DNA from: an uncultured Lachnospiraceae bacterium
GTDB taxonomy: Bacteria; Bacillota; Clostridia; Lachnospirales; Lachnospiraceae
Direction of reading: 5' to 3'
Assembly (NCBI GenBank): GCA_900553355.1
Contig: USDK01000036.1
Span: forward strand, 1-31,028
DNA length: 31,028 nucleotides
Shown piece by piece: positions 8,067 to 15,761 of this stretch. Made by a program: the position numbers and the translations under genes. Each line of letters opens with the position of its first letter. Position 1 is the stretch's first letter. The notes below the pieces were generated by a model, which saw nothing but the letters and a program-made list of their open reading frames with translations, was not told where the DNA came from and did no database searches.

Positions 8067-8873
8067 ATGAGCAACTTTATTTTTGAAAACACATGGGAAG
8101 AAAACCAGGAAGCATTGAAGACAAAAAAACTGGTGATCATCCCTGTGGGAAGCACGGAACAGCATGGTCCGGCTCTTCCTGTGGGAACTGACTGGATCGT
8201 GGCGGAATATCTGGCAAAGAAGGTAGGCGAGAAGACAGACAAAGGCCTAGTGGCTCCGGTAGTGCCTTATGGACATGCCCTCTATCATGCAGATTTTCCA
8301 GGAACAATGGCTGTTTCCCAGACCACTCTTGCAGCATATGTAAAAGAAGTCTGCGACCAGCTGGTATCTTATGGATTTACCCACTTCCTTTTCCTGAATG
8401 GACATGGAGGAAACAACAATGCACTCTATGATGTGGGGCAGTATCTGCGGCTGAAAAACATTCCTGTAGCCAATATCCAGTGGTTTGAGGTAGCAGGAGA
8501 CTTAAATCCCGAGTGGGGGCTGATCGGCCATGGCGATATTACCGAGACGGCCGTGATGATGCATATTGCACCGGAGACGGTGAAAGTAGAACGTGCACAC
8601 ATTCCGGATAATCAGAAAATCGGTAATATCCAGTTCCTGGATCTTCACAGAGGGGAGTTTGACGGGGCGGCCGTATATCTGAATCTTCGTACCCGTGACG
8701 TATCTAAGACCGGCGACCTGATCGAACATGGACATGCCGCAGGCGTAGACTACAGCAAGAGCGCCCGGGATGCTACCGCGGAGCTGGGAAAAGAAGTCTG
8801 TGATGCAGTTGTAGATTATATCCTCCGCTTCATCGATGAATTTGTAAAATTTGAGTTCGAATATCGGAAATAA
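8067..8873 (+). CDS. Creatininase-family amidohydrolase
   Basis: 268 residues, typical of the creatininase/creatinine amidohydrolase fold (PF02633). Metal-site motifs are visible in order: PVGSTEQHGPALPVGTD (Glu, His and Asp ligands), HADFPGTMAV, LNGHGGNNNAL and GHGDITETAVMM (final Glu). The family includes creatininase, MftE peptidases and ring-opening amidases, so the substrate is open. It stands alone between its own promoter and a terminator. AAAGGAGGAA lies 10 nt upstream of the ATG. It is close to the PucG/molybdenum hydroxylase region, which makes a cyclic amide or ureide substrate attractive but unproven. Confidence 0.85.
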   Translation: MSNFIFENTWEENQEALKTKKLVIIPVGSTEQHGPALPVGTDWIVAEYLAKKVGEKTDKGLVAPVVPYGHALYHADFPGTMAVSQTTLAAYVKEVCDQLVSYGFTHFLFLNGHGGNNNALYDVGQYLRLKNIPVANIQWFEVAGDLNPEWGLIGHGDITETAVMMHIAPETVKVERAHIPDNQKIGNIQFLDLHRGEFDGAAVYLNLRTRDVSKTGDLIEHGHAAGVDYSKSARDATAELGKEVCDAVVDYILRFIDEFVKFEFEYRK

Positions 8874-8896
8874 AGAGAAATAAAGAGAAATAAAGA
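8867..8896. repeat. Three perfect 10-bp tandem repeats over the creatininase stop codon
   Basis: The unit GAAATAAAGA occurs three times head to tail without mismatch. The stop codon TAA (8871-8873) is inside the first unit. Each unit repeats the TAA, but only the first is used for this frame. It directly abuts the terminator stem. Confidence 0.85.
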
Positions 8897-8944
8897 AAAG
8901 ACCTGACGCAAGTGTGCTTTTAAAGTACCTGCGGCAGGTCTTTT
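8896..8944. terminator. Bidirectional intrinsic terminator
   Basis: AAAAGACCTG (8896-8905) pairs with CAGGTCTTTT (8935-8944), and an inner CGCA/TGCG adds to the stem. The T-run on one strand and A-run on the other let it stop transcripts of the creatininase gene (+) and of the - strand pseudogene. Confidence 0.75.
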
Positions 8945-8956
8945 CATTATGCCTTT

Positions 8957-9495
8957 CTATTTCGATTGTAATCTGCCAAGAGCTTCTTTCAATTTCCGGA
9001 TTTCCTGTTCCCGAGTTTCAATGGTCTCCTTTTGCGCATCAATCTCTTCCTGCCTGGCATAGCGTATAGATTTCTTCGTAGTATCTGCGAAACTGTGGAA
9101 ATATTAATACCTGTGTTTGACTGTTGGGAAAAATAGTGAATATAGTGATCAGGAAAGTGGTGAAATTCAGAGGTGCTTTTTTCATATAAGACGATGGTAT
9201 ATACCTTTTTGATATCTTTATAGCTAAAGGCTTTAGAATGTTCGCTTCGGACTCTTTTATACTGGCGCAATAGAAGATCAGCGCTGTAGCAGGCTGAACG
9301 CTGTCCGGGAAACCGATAGCCGGGCCGTTGGACTTCGATATTGACAATACTGCCATTTTCCAGCTTAACGACCAGGTCCATGACGATCAAAGAATGTTCA
9401 TCACCGATCCGCGGGGACTCCAGAGGAAGGACGTGGAGGATTTTTACCTTTTCGCCGAGGATTAGAGAAATTAATTCTTCCGCACGCCCAGGCAA
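8957..9495 (-). pseudogene. Decayed Rpn-type PD-(D/E)XK nuclease/transposase remnant
   Basis: On the - strand the longest frame begins AEELISLILGEKV and continues through DLVVKLENGSIVNIEVQRPG. This is the PD-(D/E)XK core (Asp, then Glu-X-Gln) of the Rpn recombination-promoting nuclease family, followed by YKDIKKVYTIVLYE. After about residue 130 the frame breaks down. The typical charged C-terminal tail (ARQEEIDAQKETIETREQE, ending LGRLQSK) appears in another frame up to a stop at 8957-8959, and RRYYEEIYTL in a third. A central block present in full-length members seems to be missing. The N-terminus also lacks a convincing start (TTG at 9495, no ribosome site). I read it as truncated, internally deleted and frameshifted. 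Confidence 0.75.
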
Positions 9496-9540
9496 ATTTA
9501 TAACATCTATAAATATGCATAATTTATTAATATTATGAAT

Positions 9541-9570
9541 TTGCGGGGTGGATCAGCGGTGTGATACCAT
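9541..9570 (+). promoter_or_regulatory. Possible promoter of the rhodanese lipoprotein gene
   Basis: TTGCGG (9541-9546), an 18-bp spacer and TACCAT (9565-9570). The match is weak. It lies in the AT-rich gap between the Rpn remnant and the lipoprotein gene, where nothing better is seen. Confidence 0.3.
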
Positions 9571-9617
9571 AGACGAGGCTTAATATTACAAGACATATAG
9601 ATTAGGAGGAGAAAGTG

Positions 9618-11225
9618 ATGAAGAAACGATTAGTAGCATCATTATTATGTGCTGCCATGACTGCATCAATGGTAATCGGCTGCGGCAGTCAGACAAGCTC
9701 CGACAGTCAGGAGGCAAGCAGCAGTCAGGAAAAGACAGAGGAATCTACAAACCTGGCGAATGATGCAGAAATGGGAGATTTTGAGGCTGCATCGGCAGAG
9801 CAGGTACAGGAATTTATGAACGACTCTGACGAGAATACAGTGCTGGTTGATGCCCGCCCACAGGAGGCCTATTCAGGATGGGCGTTAGAAGGCGCAGCCA
9901 ACGGAGGACATTTAAAGAATTCTCTGCTTTTCTCAGCGCGCTGGCTGGACTGTGACTATGCAGGCGCGGCTCCCCGTGAGGCATACTTAGAAAGAGCCAT
10001 GGAAGACCAGGGAATCACCGAAGATTCAGAAGTCATCGTCTATGATTACACAGGAGACCAGGCGGCTCATGTAGCACAGTATTTTAACGACCAGGGAATC
10101 GAGAATGTTTCCGTGTTCCAGGCAAATGAGATGATCGATGACGGAACAGACCTGGAATCTTACGAAAACTATGATATGTTCCTTCCGACAGAGATCGTAA
10201 AGAGCATCTCTGATGTGAAGACAGGAGAAGAAACCGAGTTAAGCGAAGACGCAAAAGCCATTGTCGGCGACAATCTGGACAACGTTGTTCTGGTAGATGT
10301 AGGCTGGGGAAATGCGAAAGAGTCCTCTTACTTCTCCGGCGGACATGTTCCGGGAGCCGTGCATATTAATACAGACTCTTATGAAAGACCGCGTGTCTAT
10401 GTACCGGAAAAGAGATCTGATTACGCAAAAGAGTGGAGACTGATCTCTCTGGAAGAATTCAGAGATGACCTCTGCCCACAGTACGGCATTACAAAAGATT
10501 CTATCGTGATCCTGATGGGAAGAGACACTTCTCCGCAGGGACGTCTCGGCTTCATGCTGAGAACTCTGGGAGTAAAGACTTATGCTATGAGCGGAGCGCT
10601 GACAGCATGGTCCTATAACGGATACGATCTGGATACCGATGAAAGCACGCTGGTGGTGCCAGAATCAGTAGACAGCTTTGGATCTGATACGATTGCAAAT
10701 CCTGATGAGATCCTCTGGATGGATGACATCAAGGCTATCTTAAGCGGCGAAGTAGAAGGACAGGTTGCGGACAACAGAAGTGAAGACGAGTGGAACGGAG
10801 AATACTCCGGATACAGCTATCATGACCTGGCAGGACATATTGACGGATCCGTATGGTGTCTGCAGGGAGATGACGAAAATGGAGAATATTTTGATAATGT
10901 AGATGGTACTCCAAGAACCCAGGCAGAGCTGGTGGCATACATGGAAGGTAATGGACTGGATACATCCAAGACAGTAGCCTTCTTCTGCGGAGACAGCTGG
11001 GGTGCGGCTCATATCGCTTACTTCTGTCAGTCGGTGGATATCAACACCATCAAAGAATGGGGAAATGGATGGATTCCGTGGTCCAATGAAGGAAATGAAT
11101 TCATCGATCACAATGGAAAGAAAGTTCATTATGACAAGTACCAGGATGCAGTCCTTGACGAGGACGGAAATGACGTCAGTGACGGAACCAACATTCTGGA
11201 CGATGCTGCGGCAGAAGAAGAATAA
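9618..11225 (+). CDS. Lipoprotein with three rhodanese-like domains, one catalytic cysteine
   Basis: 535 residues. A signal peptide ends in the lipobox VIGC (lipid-anchored C22) and a Ser/Gln/Glu-rich spacer follows, so the protein should sit on the outer face of the membrane. Three rhodanese-like modules follow at about 55-190 (VLVDARPQEAYSG), 200-335 (VVLVDVGWGN, SGGHVPGAVHIN) and 355-500 (VADNRSEDEW, LAGHIDGSVW). In the active-site loop module 1 has YDYTGD and module 2 MGRDTS, both without Cys, while module 3 has FFCGDSWGAA with C457. The C-terminus is acidic. The start is ATG 9618 with AGGAGGA 7 nt upstream, rather than GTG 9615. A thiosulfate or persulfide sulfurtransferase role is the family default; the substrate is unknown. 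The MFS gene downstream is probably functionally linked. Confidence 0.85.
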   Translation: MKKRLVASLLCAAMTASMVIGCGSQTSSDSQEASSSQEKTEESTNLANDAEMGDFEAASAEQVQEFMNDSDENTVLVDARPQEAYSGWALEGAANGGHLKNSLLFSARWLDCDYAGAAPREAYLERAMEDQGITEDSEVIVYDYTGDQAAHVAQYFNDQGIENVSVFQANEMIDDGTDLESYENYDMFLPTEIVKSISDVKTGEETELSEDAKAIVGDNLDNVVLVDVGWGNAKESSYFSGGHVPGAVHINTDSYERPRVYVPEKRSDYAKEWRLISLEEFRDDLCPQYGITKDSIVILMGRDTSPQGRLGFMLRTLGVKTYAMSGALTAWSYNGYDLDTDESTLVVPESVDSFGSDTIANPDEILWMDDIKAILSGEVEGQVADNRSEDEWNGEYSGYSYHDLAGHIDGSVWCLQGDDENGEYFDNVDGTPRTQAELVAYMEGNGLDTSKTVAFFCGDSWGAAHIAYFCQSVDINTIKEWGNGWIPWSNEGNEFIDHNGKKVHYDKYQDAVLDEDGNDVSDGTNILDDAAAEEE

Positions 11226-11236
11226 AAGACTGATAA

Positions 11237-11269
11237 AAATGTGCTCTTGTTTCTGACAGGGGCACATTT
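11237..11269 (+). terminator. Hairpin after the rhodanese gene, partial terminator
   Basis: AAATGTGC (11237-11244) pairs with GCACATTT (11262-11269). The stem extends inward with CTCTTGT/ACAGGGG through G-T pairs to about 15 bp. Only TTTG follows, so it is probably leaky or an RNA-stabilising structure between cotranscribed genes. Confidence 0.5.
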
Positions 11270-11295
11270 GTCCATAAAGAAAAGAGGCAGAACGG

Positions 11296-11652
11296 ATGAA
11301 TAAGAAAAAATTAGCAGGAATCATAGCAGTGTTTGCTGTTATTGTGATCGGAGTGGTGATAGGGATTACCATGACTGCCACGTCAACAACTTCGGGGACC
11401 AGCACGGAAGCAGATGCTTCTGGTACAGCCGGATCAGCATCCGGAGATAAAGCAGCGGCGGAAGAATTGATCGATGAGACCGTTTCCCAGGATGACATCG
11501 AAGAAAGCGTCGGCAAATGGGCAGATTTTGAGATGAACAATGAAGGCTGCGAAAGAGGCGTTTATGCCGGAATCTTTTATTATGACAATTTTACAATTTT
11601 TTCCAGGACTTATGATAAAGGACAGACCTATCATATTGTTTCCGTAAATTAA
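11296..11652 (+). CDS. Small membrane-anchored protein of unknown function
   Basis: 118 residues. MNKKK is followed by a single hydrophobic helix (about 6-28), then a Thr/Ser/Ala/Gly-rich low-complexity linker (about 29-52) and a short C-terminal domain (about 53-118) rich in acidic and aromatic residues (GKWADFEMNNEG, GVYAGIFYYDNFTIF). The layout suggests an N-terminally anchored extracytoplasmic domain. I do not recognise the family. The ribosome site is weak (AAAGAGG 9 nt upstream). It sits 70 nt after the rhodanese lipoprotein and 23 nt before the MFS transporter, so it is likely cotranscribed with both. Confidence 0.7.
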   Translation: MNKKKLAGIIAVFAVIVIGVVIGITMTATSTTSGTSTEADASGTAGSASGDKAAAEELIDETVSQDDIEESVGKWADFEMNNEGCERGVYAGIFYYDNFTIFSRTYDKGQTYHIVSVN

Positions 11653-11675
11653 GAAAACAAAAGGGAGAGAGACTT

Positions 11676-12989
11676 ATGGAAAATTTACTGGGAAAGATTG
11701 GAATCAACGGAAAACTCAGGGCAAATTTTGGAGCCATCGTGATCCTTGCGCTGGGAGTCTCTGTTATTTCCGGACTTCCATTCTTCCGGTTTGACTATTA
11801 TGAAGTATATATTTCAACATATCACCTGACCAATACCCAGATGGGAGTATTTGGAACAGTCATCGGAGTGTTCGGGATCGTGTCCTACCTTTTTGGCGGC
11901 GTGGTGGCAGATGGAATGCCGGTAAAAAAGATCATCGTAGTGTCTTTGCTGGCAACAGGGATCGGCGGATTTCTGCATCTGCTTCCGCTGGGATTTAAAG
12001 GCCTTCTGTGTATCTATGCGCTGTGGGGCGTGTCCACGACCTTTGCATTCTGGCCGGCCTGTGTCAAGGCTGTGCGGGTGATGTCTGATCAGGACAGCCA
12101 GGGAAAGGCCTATGGATTTTTCGAAGGCACTCAGAACATTGCAGGAGGCGTGATCGCATTGATCGCGGTAGCGCTGTTTAATTTTGGCGCGTCTCAGATG
12201 GAGAATGAAGTGCTGGCCATGAAATACGTGATCCTGTTTTATTCTGTGGTAAATATTGCGATGGCAATCTTTGCCTTTTATGCAGTCAAAGATGATAAAA
12301 TGGTACTGAATGCAGACCGGGTATCCTTTAAAGGGCTTGCGAAGGTGATCAAGAACCCGGCAGTCTGGATCATCTGTCTGGTAACTTTTTGCAATCACGT
12401 ATTCTGTCTGTCCATCTATTATTACATCCCATATGTAACGGATATTCTGGGCGCCACGGTTGCCTTCGGCGCCATGATGGGAGTGTTCCGGAAATTCGGC
12501 TCTATCGGCGGAAACATTGTGGGCGGCTACCTGGCGGACCGATTTGGCACAGCGAAATTAATGTTACTGGCGTTCGTTACCATGCTGGCCGGGCAGATCC
12601 TGCTGCTTTTGACGCCGGCTAAAAATTCCAGTGTTATCATCGTAGCAGTCCTGTTTGTGGCCATCCTGGTATTTTTCCATATGAATTATGCCATGGCATG
12701 GACTATGATGAGCGAGGGAGCAGTACCGGTAGAATACTCCGGAACGGCCGCGGGACTGATCTGTACGGCAGGCTCCATCCCGGAGACCTTTGTTTCTATC
12801 CTTGCCGGAAATATGATAGATAATCACCCGGGCGTTATGGGATATCGGTATTTCTTCTACTTCCTGACAGCAGTCATTGCTCTGGGGCTGGTGTTGATCC
12901 TGATCTGGAGGCAGTATCTGAAACATGCGAAGATTGACAAGTCGAAATTTGACGACAAAGCGATGGATGACCTGAAGCAATATGTATAG
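11676..12989 (+). CDS. Major facilitator superfamily transporter
   Basis: 437 residues with about twelve hydrophobic segments. The MFS loop 2-3 motif is present as GGVVADGMPVKK, and its counterpart in the second half is GGYLADRFGTAK. A central cytoplasmic loop lies around residues 208-225. The C-terminus is polar (KHAKIDKSKFDDKAMDD). It is organised like sugar-phosphate/nitrate-type MFS porters, but the substrate cannot be read. AGGGAGAGA precedes the ATG. It follows the rhodanese lipoprotein and small membrane protein and ends before a terminator, so it may carry a solute linked to that lipoprotein. Confidence 0.88.
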   Translation: MENLLGKIGINGKLRANFGAIVILALGVSVISGLPFFRFDYYEVYISTYHLTNTQMGVFGTVIGVFGIVSYLFGGVVADGMPVKKIIVVSLLATGIGGFLHLLPLGFKGLLCIYALWGVSTTFAFWPACVKAVRVMSDQDSQGKAYGFFEGTQNIAGGVIALIAVALFNFGASQMENEVLAMKYVILFYSVVNIAMAIFAFYAVKDDKMVLNADRVSFKGLAKVIKNPAVWIICLVTFCNHVFCLSIYYYIPYVTDILGATVAFGAMMGVFRKFGSIGGNIVGGYLADRFGTAKLMLLAFVTMLAGQILLLLTPAKNSSVIIVAVLFVAILVFFHMNYAMAWTMMSEGAVPVEYSGTAAGLICTAGSIPETFVSILAGNMIDNHPGVMGYRYFFYFLTAVIALGLVLILIWRQYLKHAKIDKSKFDDKAMDDLKQYV

Positions 12990-13020
12990 AAAACGAGGAT
13001 TTTTTTATCCAAATTAGATA

Positions 13021-13049
13021 TTGCGAAAAAAAAGTAAAATCGATATACT
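13021..13049 (+). promoter_or_regulatory. Promoter-like site before the pucG leader hairpin
   Basis: TTGCGA (13021-13026), a 17-bp A-rich spacer and TATACT (13044-13049). A start near 13056 would place the terminator hairpin at the very 5' end of the transcript. Confidence 0.5.
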
Positions 13050-13058
13050 CTTAAGCAG

Positions 13059-13094
13059 AAAGTTCCAAGGGCGGAAATTCCCTGGGACTTTTTT
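13059..13094 (+). terminator. Intrinsic terminator between the MFS gene and pucG
   Basis: AAAGTTCC plus AGGG (13059-13071) pairs with CCCTGGGACTTT (one bulge, one G-T pair), followed by TTTTTT ending at 13094. It ends the MFS transcript. A promoter-like site lies just upstream, so it might also attenuate pucG. Confidence 0.75.
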
Positions 13095-13145
13095 GCGTAT
13101 TTTTACAGGGGATTCGAAAATAATACGGATAAAGGAGAGAAAAAT

Positions 13146-14378
13146 ATGAAACAATTTCAAGAAATCAATCCGTCACCACGTACACTGATGACACCGGGAC
13201 CGGTGGAGGCAGATCCGAGAGTTCTGCGTGCTATGGGCGCACACATCCTGGGACAGTTTGACCCGGAATTTACAGCGCTGATGAATGAGACCATGGAGAT
13301 GGAACGCTATGTTTTCCAGACCAAGAACCGTCAGACCTATCTGGTAGACACCACATCCAGAGGAGGACTGGAGACAGTCCTGACAGGAGCCATCTGTCCT
13401 GGGGATAAGGTGCTGATTCCTGCATTCGGAAGATTTGGCTATCTGCTGGCTGAGATCCTGGAGCGCTGCGGCGCAGATATTACGCTGCTGGAGAAGGAGT
13501 GGGGAACTGTCTTTGACCCACAGGAGATCGAAGATGCACTGAAGAAGGATTCCTACAAAGCAGTGGCATGTATTCACGGTGAGACTTCCACATCCATGAT
13601 GCAGCCGCTGGATGAGCTTGGAAAAATCTGTGAGAAATACGGTGCACTGCTGATCGTAGATGCAGTTGCTACTCTGGGAGGAGCAGAAGTCAAGGTAGAC
13701 GACTGGAAGCTGTCCGCCTGCATTTCCGGTACACAGAAATGTATTTCCGCTCCGTCCGGATCGGCGCTGATCACTTACAACGAGCAGATTGAGGAAATCG
13801 TAAAGAGAAGAAAACGTGTAGAAAAGGGAATCCGGACACAGGACGATGTGGACGGCAAACTGGCAGGAATCCCCAGCAACTATCTGGATCTGGCACAGCT
13901 GGAGGACTACTGGAGCCCGAGAAGACTGAACCATCATACAGAAGCTACCAGCATGCAGTATGCAGTGCATGAGGCCCTTCGCTGCATCGTAAACGAGACC
14001 CTGGAAGCACGTTTTGCAAGACATAAGTTAAATGACGAGGCGCTGGTAGCAGGTCTTAAGGCTATGGGACTTACTATCTTCGGTGATCTGGAGCATAAGA
14101 TGCCGGTGGTAACCGCCATCAATATTCCGGAAGGCGCAGATGGAAAGGCAATCCGCGGCATGCTGTTAAATGAATTCGGGATTGAGATCGCTACTTCCTT
14201 CGGACCGCTGGACGGCAAGATCTTAAGAATCGGAAACATGGGATATTCAAGCCAGAAGCGTAACATTCTGATCCTCCTTGGAGCGCTGGAAGCAGTTATG
14301 CTCAGAAACGGCGTGAAAGTTTCTAAGGGTGAGGCTGTATCAGCGGCTCTGGATGTGTATGAAAAAGCAGAAAAATAG
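13146..14378 (+). CDS. pucG: PucG-like class V aminotransferase ((S)-ureidoglycine/alanine-glyoxylate type)
   Basis: 410 residues, a PLP enzyme of the alanine/serine-glyoxylate aminotransferase group. The start LMTPGPVEADPRVLRAM, the stretch ILGQFDPEFTALMNETM, the FQTKNRQ segment and LEDYWSPRRLNHHTEAT closely resemble Bacillus PucG as I remember it. PucG transaminates (S)-ureidoglycine with glyoxylate in purine breakdown. The PLP lysine is K198 in SGTQKCISAPSG; the PLP-contacting Asp is in IVDAVATLGG. AAAGGAGAG lies upstream of the ATG. The adjacent Gate-domain protein and molybdenum hydroxylase fit purine or ureide metabolism. A plain alanine- or serine-glyoxylate aminotransferase remains possible. 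Confidence 0.82.
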   Translation: MKQFQEINPSPRTLMTPGPVEADPRVLRAMGAHILGQFDPEFTALMNETMEMERYVFQTKNRQTYLVDTTSRGGLETVLTGAICPGDKVLIPAFGRFGYLLAEILERCGADITLLEKEWGTVFDPQEIEDALKKDSYKAVACIHGETSTSMMQPLDELGKICEKYGALLIVDAVATLGGAEVKVDDWKLSACISGTQKCISAPSGSALITYNEQIEEIVKRRKRVEKGIRTQDDVDGKLAGIPSNYLDLAQLEDYWSPRRLNHHTEATSMQYAVHEALRCIVNETLEARFARHKLNDEALVAGLKAMGLTIFGDLEHKMPVVTAINIPEGADGKAIRGMLLNEFGIEIATSFGPLDGKILRIGNMGYSSQKRNILILLGALEAVMLRNGVKVSKGEAVSAALDVYEKAEK

Positions 14379-14414
14379 AATAAATTAAAAGAACTTTCTC
14401 ATTTCTGAAAAAAG

Positions 14415-14461
14415 CAGTTGATTTTTCTTATACTCTCTAGTATGATAAGAAAGATCAATTG
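14415..14461 (+). promoter_or_regulatory. Promoter embedded in a long inverted repeat
   Basis: TTGATT (14418-14423), a 17-bp spacer and TATGAT (14441-14446) form a good promoter. The same bases form an inverted repeat: CAGTTGATTTTTCTTAT on the left and ATAAGAAAGATCAATTG on the right, differing at only two positions. The left arm holds the -35 box and the right arm overlaps the -10 box. This is the layout of a repressor operator. No candidate regulator gene lies beside it. Confidence 0.65.
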
Positions 14462-14493
14462 TCTAAAAAATAACAAAAGAAATGGGGAATGAT

Positions 14494-15666
14494 ATGGATA
14501 CTACAAAGAGATTTAAAAACGCAGTCAGCGCGGAAGCTTTTGTGTTTCTGATCTTCCTGGCCATCATTTTTGGCGGAATCGGAATCCGGATGGGCGGCGC
14601 AAACATGATGCAGACAATGATGGCAACCGCATATGAACTTTTGATTGATACAGTATTTAATATTATGGCGATTGCGGTTATTGCAGGAGCACTTTCAGGA
14701 GCACTCTCCGAATTTGGCGTGATCGCACTTTTGAATAAGGTGATCACACCGCTGATGAAACCGCTTTATAATCTGCCTGGGGCGGCATCTGTGGGGATCA
14801 TGACAACTTACCTTTCAGATAATCCGGCAATCTTAGGACTTGCCGAAGACCGTAATTTCCGCAGATATTTTAAGAAGTTCCAGCTGCCGGCACTGACTAA
14901 CCTGGGAACAGCTTTTGGTATGGGGCTGATTGTTACGACGTTTATGCTGGGAATCAATGCGCCGGGGGAAAACTTAGGGATCGCGGTTCTGATAGGTAAC
15001 CTGGCAGCAGTTATCGGAAGTATTGTCAGCGTGCGGATCATGACGACGTTCACGAAAAAAGAATACGGTACGGAAAGCTATTGTATCGAGGAAGAAAACG
15101 GTGAATCCGCGGATGATATTTTAAATAAACGTGAGATTCGAAACGGAGGCGTGGGAGGTCGTCTTCTGGAAGCGCTGCTGGACGGCGGAAAGAACGGCGT
15201 AGAAGTTGGTATGGCCATTATCCCAGGTGTTCTGGTAATCTGTACGATCGTGATGATGCTGACCAATGGGCCGTCGGCAGACGGGACCTATACTGGCGCG
15301 GCTTATGAAGGGGTAGCCCTGCTTCCATGGCTTGGAGAGAAGATTGAATTTATTCTGAAGCCGTTGTTTGGATTTACTTCTGCCTCTGCAGTGGCCGTTC
15401 CGATCACTGCCCTTGGAGCAGCAGGAGCAGCCATCGGCCTGGTGCCGGAGATGGTAAGCGCAGGAACTGCACATGCCAATGATATCGCTGTATTTACTGC
15501 GATGTGTATGTGCTGGAGCGGATATTTGAGCACCCATGTGGGCATGATGTCTGCACTGAAGGTGCCGCATCTGACCGGTAAGGCGATCATCAGCCATACC
15601 ATCGGAGGACTGTGCGCCGGAGTGGCGGCAAATCTGCTCTATCAGCTGGTTTCTATGCTGATGTAA
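14494..15666 (+). CDS. Gate-domain (nucleoside recognition) membrane protein
   Basis: 390 residues and about nine to ten membrane segments. Two Gate/nucleoside-recognition type repeats are suggested: the first near residues 40-150 (ALSGALSEFGVIALLNKVI, SDNPAILGLAE), the second near 225-385 (GMAIIPGVLVICTIVMM, ending with a Gly/Ala-rich C-terminal helix). A hydrophilic loop (about 190-220) separates them. The family occurs in Clostridia (CD0519/CD1768-like) with unknown transport substrate. I preferred ATG 14494, which has GGGGA 6 nt upstream, to ATG 14482. It has its own promoter and sits between pucG and the molybdenum hydroxylase genes, so purine or related solute transport is a reasonable guess only. 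Confidence 0.75.
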   Translation: MDTTKRFKNAVSAEAFVFLIFLAIIFGGIGIRMGGANMMQTMMATAYELLIDTVFNIMAIAVIAGALSGALSEFGVIALLNKVITPLMKPLYNLPGAASVGIMTTYLSDNPAILGLAEDRNFRRYFKKFQLPALTNLGTAFGMGLIVTTFMLGINAPGENLGIAVLIGNLAAVIGSIVSVRIMTTFTKKEYGTESYCIEEENGESADDILNKREIRNGGVGGRLLEALLDGGKNGVEVGMAIIPGVLVICTIVMMLTNGPSADGTYTGAAYEGVALLPWLGEKIEFILKPLFGFTSASAVAVPITALGAAGAAIGLVPEMVSAGTAHANDIAVFTAMCMCWSGYLSTHVGMMSALKVPHLTGKAIISHTIGGLCAGVAANLLYQLVSMLM

Positions 15667-15700
15667 TTTTTACAGTTGATCTCTTAGTTACAGGAAAGAC

Positions 15701-15761
15701 TTGTGCCTCTTTTTCGAGGATGATAAGATAGAGTTATCAGAATCGAAGAGAGGCATTTTTT
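15701..15761 (+). promoter_or_regulatory. Terminator-like hairpin containing a promoter and the yqeB ribosome site
   Basis: GCCTCT (15705-15710) pairs with AGAGGC (15749-15754). Further pairing (TTT/AAG, CGA/TCG) and an inner TGATAA/TTATCA with a 7-nt loop complete the stem, and TTTTTT follows at 15756-15761. The right arm includes AGAGAGG, the ribosome site of the next gene. A promoter overlaps: TTGTGC (15701-15706), a 17-bp spacer and TAAGAT (15724-15729). Transcripts from this promoter would start after the left arm and escape the hairpin; read-through RNA from upstream would fold it. Confidence 0.65.

Noticed and set aside
12998..13011. Short GGAT-T7-ATCC hairpin after the MFS gene
   Set aside because: A four-base stem with an all-T loop is too weak to call. 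The real terminator is at 13059-13094.
13173..14024. 283-codon open frame opposite pucG
   Set aside because: It is the antisense shadow of a highly conserved gene. The composition is Cys/His/Ser rich and there is no start signal.
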